Shown one piece after another: positions 35,061 through 43,585 of a stretch of 64,000 nt of DNA. The notes beneath the pieces are model-generated. The model saw nothing but the letters and a program-made list of their open reading frames with translations. It was not told the origin of the DNA and did no database searches. A program made the translations under genes and the position numbers. This DNA comes from Paenibacillus massiliensis 2301065 = DSM 16942 (GTDB lineage: Bacteria; Bacillota; Bacilli; Paenibacillales; Paenibacillaceae). Position 1 is the first letter of the stretch; each line of letters begins with the position of its first letter. The stretch is from NCBI RefSeq assembly GCF_000377505.1, contig NZ_KB898188.1, positions 310,001 through 374,000 on the forward strand. Direction: 5' to 3'.

Positions 35061-35973
35061 AGCCGATCACCCCTCCATTGCCGAGACTAAGCATCGCGTA
35101 ATATTCTCCCGGCTGCACTCGCTGCTCCAGCACAATCCGAGTGTAGTTCACCGGAAGATCGCAGGTGTTCAGGTGTCCTGATGATTGTATACCCTCGGTA
35201 TAAAATTTCGTGGTATCCACACGCAGCAGACGGGCCATGTAAGACCACAGCTCGGGTGTAACATTATTGGGAATAATCAGACGCAACTGAGAGAAGGAAA
35301 TACCTGCCTCCCGGAGCGTTCGTTTGATCATTTTCGCCAGATTCACAAAATAGAAATAGTTGGGCACTTCATCCTGCCGCGTCTTCAGCTTACCGAGCTG
35401 TAGTGTACGGATATCAGTCGAGCTATTGACGGCAAGCAGACGATCTCCAGAAGGAGACTTCGAGAGCAGCACTGCCGCTGCAGCATCCCCAGTAAGAATG
35501 TGGCCGCCTCCATAGCGCTGATCGGACAGGATGCATTTCTCCGATGCAAGGATGATGGCAGACGTCTCTGCCTCCTCCTGCTCCATCCACCGTGCTGCAG
35601 CATACAAGGCAAGCAGATACCCGGAGCATAGCTGATCCCGGAGCGAGAAGCAGAGCGCACGCTTTAGACCGTATTTCCTACGTAGATTCCCGAGCACGTC
35701 CTCTGAATGAGGAAAAGCGTAATAAATGTACGGCAGCAGCAGGTAACGTACTTGTTCAGGGTCAACCCGCGCCAGCAGTCTGCCCAAGACACCATCCAGC
35801 ATCTCCGGACCAGATAAGCCCGCAGCGGAGGGAGCAGAATCGATCCCATTCTCCCGGAGTCTGAGCACCTCGGCTGAACTGAGTGACAGCTCGTCCTGCA
35901 GTTCCTCCAATGAATGCCTATGCTCCGGGACAAATACGGTCGCACCGTTCACAGAGAGCCCGCCAGGTTTCAT
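35008..35973 (-). CDS. KASIII-like condensing enzyme/acyltransferase (Cys-containing subunit, pair 1)
   Basis: 321 residues, KASIII superfamily. The nucleophile is probably Cys116 in RDQLCSGYLLAL; GDAAAAVLL follows in the expected place. Where FabH has IPHQAN, this protein has IPNNVTPEL, so the usual His is Asn; a conserved GHLNTCD (about 268) could supply the base. The same changes occur in the proteins at 51017 and 54264. It follows an ACP by a four-base overlap and precedes its Cys-less partner. Whether it makes a C-C bond or transfers an acyl group (like CerJ/DpsC relatives) cannot be told from sequence. Confidence 0.8.
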   Translation of the reverse strand: MKPGGLSVNGATVFVPEHRHSLEELQDELSLSSAEVLRLRENGIDSAPSAAGLSGPEMLDGVLGRLLARVDPEQVRYLLLPYIYYAFPHSEDVLGNLRRKYGLKRALCFSLRDQLCSGYLLALYAAARWMEQEEAETSAIILASEKCILSDQRYGGGHILTGDAAAAVLLSKSPSGDRLLAVNSSTDIRTLQLGKLKTRQDEVPNYFYFVNLAKMIKRTLREAGISFSQLRLIIPNNVTPELWSYMARLLRVDTTKFYTEGIQSSGHLNTCDLPVNYTRIVLEQRVQPGEYYAMLSLGNGGVIGCAIFQKGECLPVLASCM

Positions 35974-36221
35974 GGAGAATCCGGGGTCTGCGCCGTCTGG
36001 ATCGAGAGGACATAATCGAACATATGAGATACCTTTTCCATTTCATAAAAATTCAGATTCGCATCCAGGATATCCATATCGAGGATCATCTCCAATTCAA
36101 TCAGCACCTCGACCAGATTGGTCGAATCCATACCTAGCTCTGTAAAAGCAGAATCAGCAGTTACCTCGGTCTGATTGCTAATCTGACGTACCACGTTCAG
36201 CAATGTATCCATCTCCAGCAT
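35970..36221 (-). CDS. Acyl carrier protein
   Basis: About 83 residues with the attachment serine at about 33 (LGMDSTNLVEVLIELE). The ATG at 36219-36221 lies eight bases after GAAGAGG and just past the glycosyltransferase stop codon. It is directly coupled to KASIII-like pair 1, so it is the likely carrier for that pair. Confidence 0.92.
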   Translation of the reverse strand: MLEMDTLLNVVRQISNQTEVTADSAFTELGMDSTNLVEVLIELEMILDMDILDANLNFYEMEKVSHMFDYVLSIQTAQTPDSP

Positions 36222-36226
36222 GAATC

Positions 36227-37462
36227 TCACCTCTTCCCATTGATATAAAATTGTTGCAACAGACGCTCCACTTCATCCGCTCCGTTGCGGTTTGCCTGGA
36301 TACAATCAGCCTTCGCAGACAGCTTCTGCATTCGTTCCTTCACCTCTGGATTGCCAAGCAAGATATCCATTAGAGGCTCCAGCCCTCCTTCGATGCTATC
36401 GGGCTCCAGCAGTTCACCAATCCCAAGCTCCTGGCAGCGAACGGCTGAGGACAGGTGATCGGCGCCCAAAGGAATGACAATGATTGGCACCCGATGGTGA
36501 ATGGCCTTTTGTAAGGTACCGCATCCTCCATGCGTAATAATCAGATCAGCTGACCGGAACAGTACATCATGACTTGGAACCCCCTCCACCCAGCTGATAT
36601 GCCCAGGCAGAACCTTCTCTCCCCCATAAGGTTTGTCTTCCGATACAATCAGCTGACAGGTTCTCGCTTCACAAACTCGGATAGCCTCCTCCACATAGCG
36701 CTCGGTAATCTCCCTGTACCCGTCACGATCTGCCGATGTAGTGCAGACGACTATTGTGGGGCAATGGCTTATCTCCTGACTACTTGGGCGTATCTCTCCC
36801 CATGTCTCATGAATCGAGCCCTTGTTAGTATCGTTGTTAGTATCCTTGTTAGCACCTTCGTTGTTAACATCCTCCTCCGTCGCAACTAACGAGCAGGGAC
36901 CTACGAATACAGAGGGATCAGGCATGGCATTGGGCACAGGGATAAGCTCCCGCACGATCATCATCAAATGAAGATATGGCGACAGCCCTGCCAGATCACC
37001 TCGTGTTCGCGCCTTCTCCTGAAGAGGAGACAGACCGATTCGTGCCCGTGCCTCATCAGCAGCACTTCGGAACATCCGCATCATTCGCTCATGTACACGC
37101 GGCACTCCGGGCATCAGCTCGTCAGGCCAGAAAATTCCAGTCATGTAGCTGACCCATGGAATCTGCCTCTTCTCTGCCAGATATGCAGGGGCACATAACC
37201 CGGAGTCGCAGATCATCAGCTCGAATGTCTCCTCAGACAAGACCTCCTGTAGCTCCAGCACGGTCTCCGTTATGAACTTCTGCGGATATTTGCCGTGACG
37301 TACCTCCACGAAGCGCAGACCTGCCCGCTTGATGACGGATTGGTAATGAAGAGGTGCCACAACGGCCACGGAATGCCCCCGGCTACACAGCTCAGCGCCT
37401 AATCCAAGCACAGGGATCAGATGACCAAGGAGCCACTGGCCGACAATCATAATACGTGCCAT
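36227..37462 (-). CDS. UGT-type glycosyltransferase
   Basis: GT-B fold glycosyltransferase (GT1, MGT-like) of 411 residues. The N-terminal acceptor half begins MIVGQWLLGHLIPVLGLG with the catalytic His in GHLIP, and the C-terminal donor site is ADLIITHGGCGTLQKAIHHRVPIIVIPLGADH (HGGxGT motif, about 325-350). GGGAGG is six bases before the chosen ATG. The linker holds a run of 12-bp repeats (36822-36872) coding for Asn/Asp/Thr/Lys units. A second GT is at 58269, so two sugars, or one sugar on two positions, may be attached. Confidence 0.9.
   Translation of the reverse strand: MARIMIVGQWLLGHLIPVLGLGAELCSRGHSVAVVAPLHYQSVIKRAGLRFVEVRHGKYPQKFITETVLELQEVLSEETFELMICDSGLCAPAYLAEKRQIPWVSYMTGIFWPDELMPGVPRVHERMMRMFRSAADEARARIGLSPLQEKARTRGDLAGLSPYLHLMMIVRELIPVPNAMPDPSVFVGPCSLVATEEDVNNEGANKDTNNDTNKGSIHETWGEIRPSSQEISHCPTIVVCTTSADRDGYREITERYVEEAIRVCEARTCQLIVSEDKPYGGEKVLPGHISWVEGVPSHDVLFRSADLIITHGGCGTLQKAIHHRVPIIVIPLGADHLSSAVRCQELGIGELLEPDSIEGGLEPLMDILLGNPEVKERMQKLSAKADCIQANRNGADEVERLLQQFYINGKR
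36822..36872 (-). repeat. In-frame 12-bp tandem repeat in the glycosyltransferase linker
   Basis: Four imperfect copies of TTGTTAGTATCS (plus strand), with a 3-base insertion before the last, encode NNEGANKDTNNDTNK between the two GT-B halves. Such a repeat can change length by slippage without breaking the frame. Confidence 0.8.
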
Positions 37463-37464
37463 CG

Positions 37465-38586
37465 TCAGCCTCCCTGCCACTGATCCAGCGGCTGCAGATC
37501 CTTCGGCACGAACAGCCCGTCCCGACGAATCAATTCACCATCAAGATACAGCTCTCCTCCACCGTCTTTGGCGGCCTGTGAGAGCACAAGGTCCCAGTGA
37601 ATCGACGAATGGTTCCCGTTATCTGCCATCGGATAAGCCTGTCCTAGCGCCAGGTGGAGGCTGCCTGCCATCTTCTCATCGAAGAGTACATTTCCCATAG
37701 CTGTGCGAATATGCGGATTTAGCCCCATGCCGAATTCACCGATTCGTGATGCACCTTCATCCGAATGAAGGAGGGATTGTAATCGCTCCGAGGTGCGCAG
37801 GCCTGCACAGGTCGCCTTCGTGACTATTCCCTGCTGAAACTCCAGCCTCACCTGTTCAAAAACGATGCCCATATACGTAGCTGGGAGGTTGAACGAAATG
37901 ACCCCCTCAGCGGAGTCGAGAATGGGCGCAGTGAATAGCTCGCCATCAGGCAGGTTGTACTGTCCCGCTCCAATGAATCTTCCCATTCCGCGTATAGAGA
38001 AGGTAAGGTCTGTCCCCGGCCCGGTAATCTGTACTCGATCCGCTTGTTCTAACCGTGCAGCAAGCGGGGCACTCAACTCAGACAGACGCGTGTAATTGAG
38101 ACCACATGCCTTGTAATAAATCTGTTGGCATTCATCCTCGCTCATCTTGGCCAGCTGAGCCATGCCGGGTGTTGGATTGCGCAGCAGCATCCAGCGCCCT
38201 TTATCAGCCATCGCATACTGAAGCGGCTGCAAGTATCCCTGCACATACCGTTCATATCGATCTACAGGAATATCACTCATCTCATACATATTAGCTTCTG
38301 ATTTCAGCCCGATATAAGCATCCATGGATTGCAATCTTCGCAGATCGGTGTCTTTCCAGAACTCCAGCTGCTCGGGTGTGCTCTCATATATAATTCGCTT
38401 GAGCAAGCGTACTGGCATGTAACTGACAAAGGGCTCGGCCCCGATCTCATAGGCGGCGTGAATAAGCGCCTCGGTCAGCTCCTGCGCTTCACCAATCACC
38501 TCGATCAGCACACGTTCTCCCTTACACAGCGCAAGTGCGTTCTCCATGATGTGACGAGCCATATGGCTCAAGACAGCGCTACTCAA
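37465..38586 (-). CDS. M29-family (AmpS/AmpT-type) metalloaminopeptidase
   Basis: 373 residues matching the thermophilic aminopeptidase (M29) family: GTDLTFSIRGMGRFIGAGQYNLPDGE region, GEFGMGLNPH, and the metal-binding HLALGQAYP..NHSSIHWDLVL with the final His-x-Asp pair (about 345-347). TTG start overlapping the previous stop codon (TTGA) behind GGAGGTGAG. In a cluster with aminoacyl-ACP genes, an aminopeptidase could remove a protecting amino acid from an amine, as peptidases do in macrolactam and butirosin-type routes. That role is inference. Confidence 0.87.
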   Translation of the reverse strand: MSSAVLSHMARHIMENALALCKGERVLIEVIGEAQELTEALIHAAYEIGAEPFVSYMPVRLLKRIIYESTPEQLEFWKDTDLRRLQSMDAYIGLKSEANMYEMSDIPVDRYERYVQGYLQPLQYAMADKGRWMLLRNPTPGMAQLAKMSEDECQQIYYKACGLNYTRLSELSAPLAARLEQADRVQITGPGTDLTFSIRGMGRFIGAGQYNLPDGELFTAPILDSAEGVISFNLPATYMGIVFEQVRLEFQQGIVTKATCAGLRTSERLQSLLHSDEGASRIGEFGMGLNPHIRTAMGNVLFDEKMAGSLHLALGQAYPMADNGNHSSIHWDLVLSQAAKDGGGELYLDGELIRRDGLFVPKDLQPLDQWQGG

Positions 38587-39563
38587 GCACTCACCTCCGA
38601 TAGTTGCTTAAGCTCTTGGGCCAGCCGTTCTTCGGCAGCCAGTGCATCATGAATGTATCCGACCAGTCGCTGGCGGTAGTCACGCTCCGGCTGTCTTGTC
38701 CATTTCATAAGTACGCCGACTGCATAAGACCATTGATTGCATGCTTCCTTCAGCGCGCTGGTCCATTCAGGCTTCAGGTAGCGTTCAGGTATATTTTTTC
38801 GCTCGACCGCTGTATCCCACAGCACTCGAAGCTTCCTGAAATAATGCACATCGAATTCCAGCTGCTCCAGAGACTCCAACAGCTCAGCCCGCTCAGCTTG
38901 CTCCAACGCATCTGCGAAGTGGGCAATGCTGTCTAGCCCACCATCCTGAAGCATTTTCGTTGCTGATTGCGCTGCGAGCTTGGGGAACCATTCCAAGCCC
39001 AAGTCTGTCGCTGGCTCTTCCTGGTGACGGAGGATAGCTGCTCCTGCATGACCGCTTGCTTGGAGGGCCGGGAAGAAAATATGATTCGGGATTACAGCTT
39101 GGTAACCATCAAAATAAGGCGGCAGGCCGGTATCATCAATAACAGTCACCTGTGTATCGGTCAAATCAGCAAGTAGCAGCCAATGAATGACATCATGTTT
39201 GCCATGATAAGCCGAGAACGGCACATTGACCGCCTTGTAATAGAGCAAACAATAGCCCTCTATCTCGAAAATAGAGCGAACTAGATGCTGCAGCTTATCA
39301 TCCTGTAAAGCAGGGAAGGCGGTTAACTTCCACGGATGATGGAGCACCGGTTCAGCTCTGCGTAGCATCAATCGATCGGAAACAGCATTAAATGGATCCA
39401 AAAATATCGAGACAGGATTCTTCTCCCCTTTCCATTTCATCACCTCTAGCGCACAGAGCTGGCGACAATCGAGATTGCGCTCGCTGCAGCCATATTCGTC
39501 TGGAATTCTCCAGTCCAAGCGGCCACGCTCTGCCAAGTACTGTACAAATGGAATCGAATTCAT
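38583..39563 (-). CDS. BtrH-like papain-fold protein (acyltransferase candidate)
   Basis: 326 residues. An early Cys (Cys33 or Cys37 in LDCRQLCALEVMKW) and a His-Asp-containing strand (GKHDVIHWLLLADLTDTQVTVIDDTG) about 100 residues later follow the Cys/His pattern of BtrH-type N-terminal domains and C39-like folds, and a helical C-terminal half follows (about 190-320). BtrH moves an acyl group from an ACP to an aminoglycoside amine. Similar layouts occur at 46700 and 61570, but identity between them is low. It is coupled to the M29 peptidase gene. Confidence 0.6.
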   Translation of the reverse strand: MNSIPFVQYLAERGRLDWRIPDEYGCSERNLDCRQLCALEVMKWKGEKNPVSIFLDPFNAVSDRLMLRRAEPVLHHPWKLTAFPALQDDKLQHLVRSIFEIEGYCLLYYKAVNVPFSAYHGKHDVIHWLLLADLTDTQVTVIDDTGLPPYFDGYQAVIPNHIFFPALQASGHAGAAILRHQEEPATDLGLEWFPKLAAQSATKMLQDGGLDSIAHFADALEQAERAELLESLEQLEFDVHYFRKLRVLWDTAVERKNIPERYLKPEWTSALKEACNQWSYAVGVLMKWTRQPERDYRQRLVGYIHDALAAEERLAQELKQLSEVSA

Positions 39564-39573
39564 GGCTTCCCCC

Positions 39574-40515
39574 TCAAGGTTGGATATGAAGCTGGCTACA
39601 GCGGCATCGGTTGCATAGCCGATAGCAGGGATCGGGCTCCTTCATGCCTTCAATAGCCATCTTACGTACCAGCTGTTCAATGATCGCTAACACCTGGTCC
39701 ATGGCCGCAGGGTGCTGGTAATAGTAACGAACCCCCTGTAGCTCATGCAGCACAGCTCCTGGCAACGCACTGACTGCCCCCACAGCCTGTGTATCCTGCT
39801 CTCCGCAGATGACATGCAGCGGTTCAGTAGCCTCATGCTGCTGCCACAGCTCAGGCTGAATGGCATCAAGCTCCTGCAGCATGTCCCAGCCCAGACGCTG
39901 ACCATGCAGGTACAACAGATGGGCACCGAGCGCAGACACATACTCCACCTGCTCCATTCGAAAATCACTGAGCGTGTAGTAGTCATAGCCGGGGACGAGC
40001 TGCTGGGAATCAAGATTCCCTTCCTTCTTCAATTGCCGGAGCACATTGCTCTCGAACAAGCTGGATGACTGTGGAAGTGGCGCAATCGGTGGCGACAGCA
40101 GTATGACTCGACACCTAGTCCTCGTCTGCCTATGCCACGCTTTAGCAGTCCTCATAGCCACTACGGCGCCAAGGGCATGTCCGACCAAGATGATTGGCAC
40201 CTGTGATCCCGCCCTTGCTGCCTGTGTAGGGACCATTTCTTGTAGCACCTGAAGTGCATCCTCCGTCATGGTGGAGATGCTCGTGTCACCTAGCTCGCCT
40301 GCACTATCCCCATGTCCACGATAATCGAACTGTACGATGCGGTACCCTTGGCCCGTCAGCTTCTTACGAAGCCCCGAGAACATGTAATTTTTCTCGCTCA
40401 TCGCCTGCCCCAAGCCCGGCAGTGTCATGACTAACGCCCGTGTAGAACGAGAATCGGGCTCCTGAATCAGTCCGGCAAGCTCCAGCTTCTGCCCAAAACG
40501 AACCTGTCTCCACAT
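39574..40515 (-). CDS. Alpha/beta hydrolase fold protein with Ala in place of the nucleophile
   Basis: 313 residues. Start at the ATG 40513-40515, eight bases after AAGGAGG. Fold features: MTLPGLGQAMSEKN oxyanion loop, FDYRGHGDSAG, and the nucleophile elbow ILVGHALGAVV. The usual GHSLG serine is alanine, so normal ester or thioester hydrolysis is not expected; the Asp/His region (HVICGEQDT) is also altered. It may be a scaffold, a lyase-like enzyme or a regulatory partner of the active hydrolase encoded just upstream. Confidence 0.8.
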   Translation of the reverse strand: MWRQVRFGQKLELAGLIQEPDSRSTRALVMTLPGLGQAMSEKNYMFSGLRKKLTGQGYRIVQFDYRGHGDSAGELGDTSISTMTEDALQVLQEMVPTQAARAGSQVPIILVGHALGAVVAMRTAKAWHRQTRTRCRVILLSPPIAPLPQSSSLFESNVLRQLKKEGNLDSQQLVPGYDYYTLSDFRMEQVEYVSALGAHLLYLHGQRLGWDMLQELDAIQPELWQQHEATEPLHVICGEQDTQAVGAVSALPGAVLHELQGVRYYYQHPAAMDQVLAIIEQLVRKMAIEGMKEPDPCYRLCNRCRCSQLHIQP

Positions 40516-40570
40516 GTACATCACCTCCTTAGAAGCTGAGCTTCGTCTTGTTCTTGTCCACTGGTATACT

Positions 40571-41380
40571 TCAGACCTCAACACCGAGCTTTTGCTTCAG
40601 CCAATCACTTGTCAGCCTCATCAACTGCTGCTCCAGCACCTCGGAGGTGAACAGATGCCCTCCCTCTCGTACAGCATGGACGACGTGCCGCACATCACCG
40701 CTATAGATCGGTACAGACCCCAAGTCAGTGCGCTGCATCTGCTCGAACTCCTCCTGAATCAGCGGGTCCTCCTCACCATAGATGAGGATGGATTCCCCAG
40801 CATACTTGCGGATCTCCGCCTCTGCATCATAGGTCGCTAGATCCCTGTAAAAATCCATCGAAATCCACAGCCCGGCCCATGGCATTACCAGGACATCGCT
40901 GGCTTCAGGGTGACGAACAAAGCGCGGGTGTCGTCCATTGGGATAATTCCCGCCAAATTCATGAAATAGGGGACTCCAGAGCACAATATGCTGGACCGAG
41001 GTCTGGTTCGCAGCCAGCAAAGCGATCTTCGCTCCGTCACTGAAGCCCAGAAAGGCTAATCGTGTACTGTCGATCTCCGGGTGCTCTGCCATATAGCTAT
41101 AGGCCTGCGAGACGTTCGAGAGCTTGCTCGATGTCGTCATCTGATAATAATGCCCGTCGCTCAGTCCCAGACCGATATAGTCAAAGCGCAGCATGGCTAT
41201 TCCCAGCTCCGACAATCGACGTGCCAGCTTCACAGCCAGTCGATGCACCTCATAGCGCTCCCCGTTTTTACCAGGGCAGTAGATGACTGCTGGATATGGC
41301 CCTTCTCCTTGTGTGGGCAAATGAAGAATTCCTGCCATGCGTCCGCCCTCATCCTCCAGCTCCACATATAGCTCCTTCAT
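40571..41380 (-). CDS. Alpha/beta hydrolase
   Basis: 269 residues with the complete set of motifs: IYCPGKNGERYE, FDYIGLGLSDG, nucleophile Ser in AFLGFSDGAKIAL (about 113), Asp in YGEEDPLI, and His in REGGHLF. It is expected to be a serine hydrolase, possibly a type II thioesterase or product-releasing enzyme for an ACP-bound acyl chain. It overlaps the dehydratase gene at 41349 by 32 bases. Confidence 0.88.
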   Translation of the reverse strand: MKELYVELEDEGGRMAGILHLPTQGEGPYPAVIYCPGKNGERYEVHRLAVKLARRLSELGIAMLRFDYIGLGLSDGHYYQMTTSSKLSNVSQAYSYMAEHPEIDSTRLAFLGFSDGAKIALLAANQTSVQHIVLWSPLFHEFGGNYPNGRHPRFVRHPEASDVLVMPWAGLWISMDFYRDLATYDAEAEIRKYAGESILIYGEEDPLIQEEFEQMQRTDLGSVPIYSGDVRHVVHAVREGGHLFTSEVLEQQLMRLTSDWLKQKLGVEV

Positions 41381-41795
41381 TCCACGTTCCTCCTCCCTCG
41401 GCCGCCACTAGCTCTGCCTGAATCACCTTCACGCCGGATACGTCACCGATCCCCCGCAGCACAATCCTGTCCTGCATGCGATGTGCCACGCTAACGGTGT
41501 ATGTGACCGTATCTCCAGGCATTACGCGATTCAGGAAGCGAGCCTTAAGCACACTCCAATCCCGCAAGGTTGAAAGCCCTTGCCCCTCACTCAGCAGCAG
41601 CTCTGCCGACTGACACAATCCCTCCACCATGAGCATGCCTGGATAAATACTGTAGGCGGGAAAATGTCCCTGCAAATAAAAATCGCTGCTGCTAATATGC
41701 TTGCGGGTAACAATGCGAGCAGGCGGTTGTAACTGATCAATACCGTCCACCATGACCCATGGCTTGCGATAGGACAGCTGAGCTTCAGCGTTCAA
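41349..41795 (-). CDS. FabZ-like hot-dog dehydratase (catalytic subunit)
   Basis: 148 residues with the active-site His44 in YLQGHFP and the Glu58 in PGMLMVEGLCQSA, spaced as in FabZ. It dehydrates 3-hydroxyacyl-ACP. TTG start overlapping the previous stop (TTGA). Together with the overlapping hot-dog gene upstream it forms a two-subunit dehydratase as in aryl-polyene type II systems. Confidence 0.9.
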   Translation of the reverse strand: MNAEAQLSYRKPWVMVDGIDQLQPPARIVTRKHISSSDFYLQGHFPAYSIYPGMLMVEGLCQSAELLLSEGQGLSTLRDWSVLKARFLNRVMPGDTVTYTVSVAHRMQDRIVLRGIGDVSGVKVIQAELVAAEGGGTWNEGAICGAGG

Positions 41796-42256
41796 GCCAT
41801 CACCCCTTTTTCCTCACGCCCCGAGATCGCGACATACAGTGTTGCGCAAATAGCTCGTTCACCGTTCGCCCAGACTTCACCGTGCAATGCTGCTTGTGAG
41901 CGTCCCAGGCGAATAGGCGTGACCTTGTAGCTAATCACTGCATTCCAGTCCACTCGACCATCAATACTGGCCTCTACCTTGCCCAGCAATGGAATTTCAT
42001 GCGGCTGTAACGGATCCGTCTCCAATTGGACAAAGATGACTGCTGTCTGCGCCAGGCCCTCAATCAATACGGAAGCTGGGGGATGCTGTTGATCTCCGAG
42101 CACCTCACGGAGCGGCTCTGGGTAGAAGCTCGCTTTCAATTCCTTGCCCGCCGCATAATCTGTTACGTGATCCACAAATCGGAACGGCGGCTGGTGGGGG
42201 AGCATGTCCACGAGGGCGGATCTTTCACGAATCTCGATCATCTTGGAATCATGCAT
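41792..42256 (-). CDS. FabZ-like hot-dog protein lacking the catalytic His (partner subunit)
   Basis: 154 residues. The opening LPHQPPFRFVDHV is typical of FabA/FabZ-like proteins and the central helix PASVLIEGLAQTAVIF keeps the Glu (about 66), but there is no HFP motif (FYPEPL stands there). It is therefore likely the structural half of a heterodimeric dehydratase with the protein encoded at 41349. It is linked to the ACP upstream (overlap ATGCATGA). Confidence 0.83.
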   Translation of the reverse strand: MHDSKMIEIRERSALVDMLPHQPPFRFVDHVTDYAAGKELKASFYPEPLREVLGDQQHPPASVLIEGLAQTAVIFVQLETDPLQPHEIPLLGKVEASIDGRVDWNAVISYKVTPIRLGRSQAALHGEVWANGERAICATLYVAISGREEKGVMA

Positions 42257-42488
42257 GCCGCCCAACCTCAGCAGCAAGTGTAGCCACAGTGGTCATGGCA
42301 TCCACATCCAACAGGGAATCAGGCACCTCCATGCCAAACTCCTCTTCAAGCAGCACGACCAGCTCCATATAGCGAAGAGAATCGAACCCCAGATCATATA
42401 AGCGATGCTCCAACGTAATGTCCTCGGGCGGCAGAACGCCACAGCCCTCGCTGCTCAGCAGCCGAATTATTCTTTGCCCTGCTTCCAT
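42249..42488 (-). CDS. Acyl carrier protein (first gene of the 42-26 kb operon)
   Basis: 79 residues from the ATG at 42486-42488 (GTG four codons earlier is less likely); attachment serine about 37 in LGFDSLRYMELVVLLE. It is followed at once by the two hot-dog dehydratase genes, so it probably carries polyketide intermediates during reduction. Its promoter is at 42578-42612. Confidence 0.92.
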   Translation of the reverse strand: MEAGQRIIRLLSSEGCGVLPPEDITLEHRLYDLGFDSLRYMELVVLLEEEFGMEVPDSLLDVDAMTTVATLAAEVGRHA

Positions 42489-42577
42489 CTTTGCTCTCAC
42501 CTGCTTTCTGGACCTTCCTGGTCACTCTGCTGCAACATTGCGTTGCTTCAATAGTTCGTAATGTCGAATCAGTTCAC

Positions 42578-42612
42578 ATTATAGAAGCTGACCCTATTCA
42601 CCGACTCGGCTT
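42578..42612 (-). promoter_or_regulatory. AAGCCGAG-type promoter of the ACP/dehydratase operon
   Basis: Minus strand: AAGCCGAG (42605-42612), 21 bases, then a perfect TATAAT (42578-42583). No consensus -35. It is divergent from a matching promoter on the plus strand (42636-42670), the two octamers facing each other as ACTCGGCTT-n22-AAGCCGAGT. Confidence 0.78.
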
Positions 42613-42635
42613 CCCATGTCTGAACTCAAATCCCA

Positions 42636-42670
42636 AAGCCGAGTGATCAATGAAGCCCAGCACCCATAAT
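42636..42670 (+). promoter_or_regulatory. AAGCCGAG-type promoter of the plus-strand SRPBCC-PDZ gene
   Basis: Plus strand: AAGCCGAG (42636-42643), 21 bases, then CATAAT (42665-42670). The coding start at 42698 leaves only a short leader. Confidence 0.7.
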
Positions 42671-42697
42671 GGATACAAAAGGAGAGTGAGTATAAGG

Positions 42698-43585
42698 ATG
42701 AGCACAAAACTTCATCACAATGATGAATCCATCCTGACGGTTACGATGCATATCGAAGCCCCGGCTGAGGCGGTGTGGTGGTATCTGGCAACTCCCACCG
42801 GCATGAACACCTATCTGACAGATGATGTACAGGCTTCATCTGATTTCATTGATGTGGGCGATGACATACGTATTGTGATTGGAGATATGGTCAATGATGC
42901 GGTATGTCTGGACAATGAGACTTACCGACTATTCCGGCAGAAGGATCGATTCCGTTCTCTGCTTGCGGATGATTCCTTCATTGAATATGAGACCGTGACC
43001 GCCTTCCGCTTGGAAGAAAAAGAGGGGATTACAACGGTGACTACAGAAATTCAGGGTGCCTGGCAACAAAACGAGCTGATGAGGTGGATTCGGGACTGCA
43101 GCGTGTTCGGCTGGAGACAATCCCTGTTCAATCTTAAGCTGATGCTGGAATTGGGCCTTGACCTGCGCTACAGCATTTTCGGATATCCTCGGCTTGGGAT
43201 TTGCAATTACACAGCGGAGCCTGAGCAGCTAGAGGCACAGTCCCTTCCTGTTGGCATGGGTGGGAATTACATTATGGAGGTCTTTCCTGGAAGCCCAGCC
43301 GAACAAGCAGGCCTGCAGACCGGTGACATTATTGTAGCCATTGACGGGCAAGCGGTGCCAACGTATGGTGAGCTTGTTCGTGCGCTCGGGAAATATGGAG
43401 CTGCTCAGGAGGTCTCAACCGAGTCTCCTGTACAGATCGATTATTACAGGCATGGCAAGCGTGGCTTCACCAAGGCTACTCTCTCTCTGGACAAGCTGCT
43501 TACAGGGCTGGTAGAGCCTACGGAGGAGACAGTTCAGCAAGTGACGGAAGGCAAGCGGATATCGAACAGACCAGTGGCCCCCTAA
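42698..43585 (+). CDS. SRPBCC (START-like) domain fused to a PDZ domain
   Basis: 295 residues. Residues about 10-160 form an AHSA1/SRPBCC-type ligand-binding domain (IEAPAEAVWWYLATPTGMNTYLTDD, later NELMRWIRDCSVFGWRQSLFNLKLMLE). Residues about 185-275 form a PDZ domain (NYIMEVFPGSPAEQAGLQTGDIIVAIDG). No signal peptide or protease domain. A cytoplasmic hydrophobic-ligand binder joined to a PDZ is unusual. A paralogue with the same order is encoded convergently at 43633-44538. I use the ATG at 42698; a GTG at 42686 touches the AAAGGAGA site. Possibly a polyketide cyclase-like or chaperone protein; function unknown. Confidence 0.78.
   Translation: MSTKLHHNDESILTVTMHIEAPAEAVWWYLATPTGMNTYLTDDVQASSDFIDVGDDIRIVIGDMVNDAVCLDNETYRLFRQKDRFRSLLADDSFIEYETVTAFRLEEKEGITTVTTEIQGAWQQNELMRWIRDCSVFGWRQSLFNLKLMLELGLDLRYSIFGYPRLGICNYTAEPEQLEAQSLPVGMGGNYIMEVFPGSPAEQAGLQTGDIIVAIDGQAVPTYGELVRALGKYGAAQEVSTESPVQIDYYRHGKRGFTKATLSLDKLLTGLVEPTEETVQQVTEGKRISNRPVAP

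Noticed and set aside
43188..43195. Another CTCGGCTT octamer
   Set aside because: It lies inside the coding region of the SRPBCC-PDZ gene and has no -10 box at the expected distance, so it is taken as chance.
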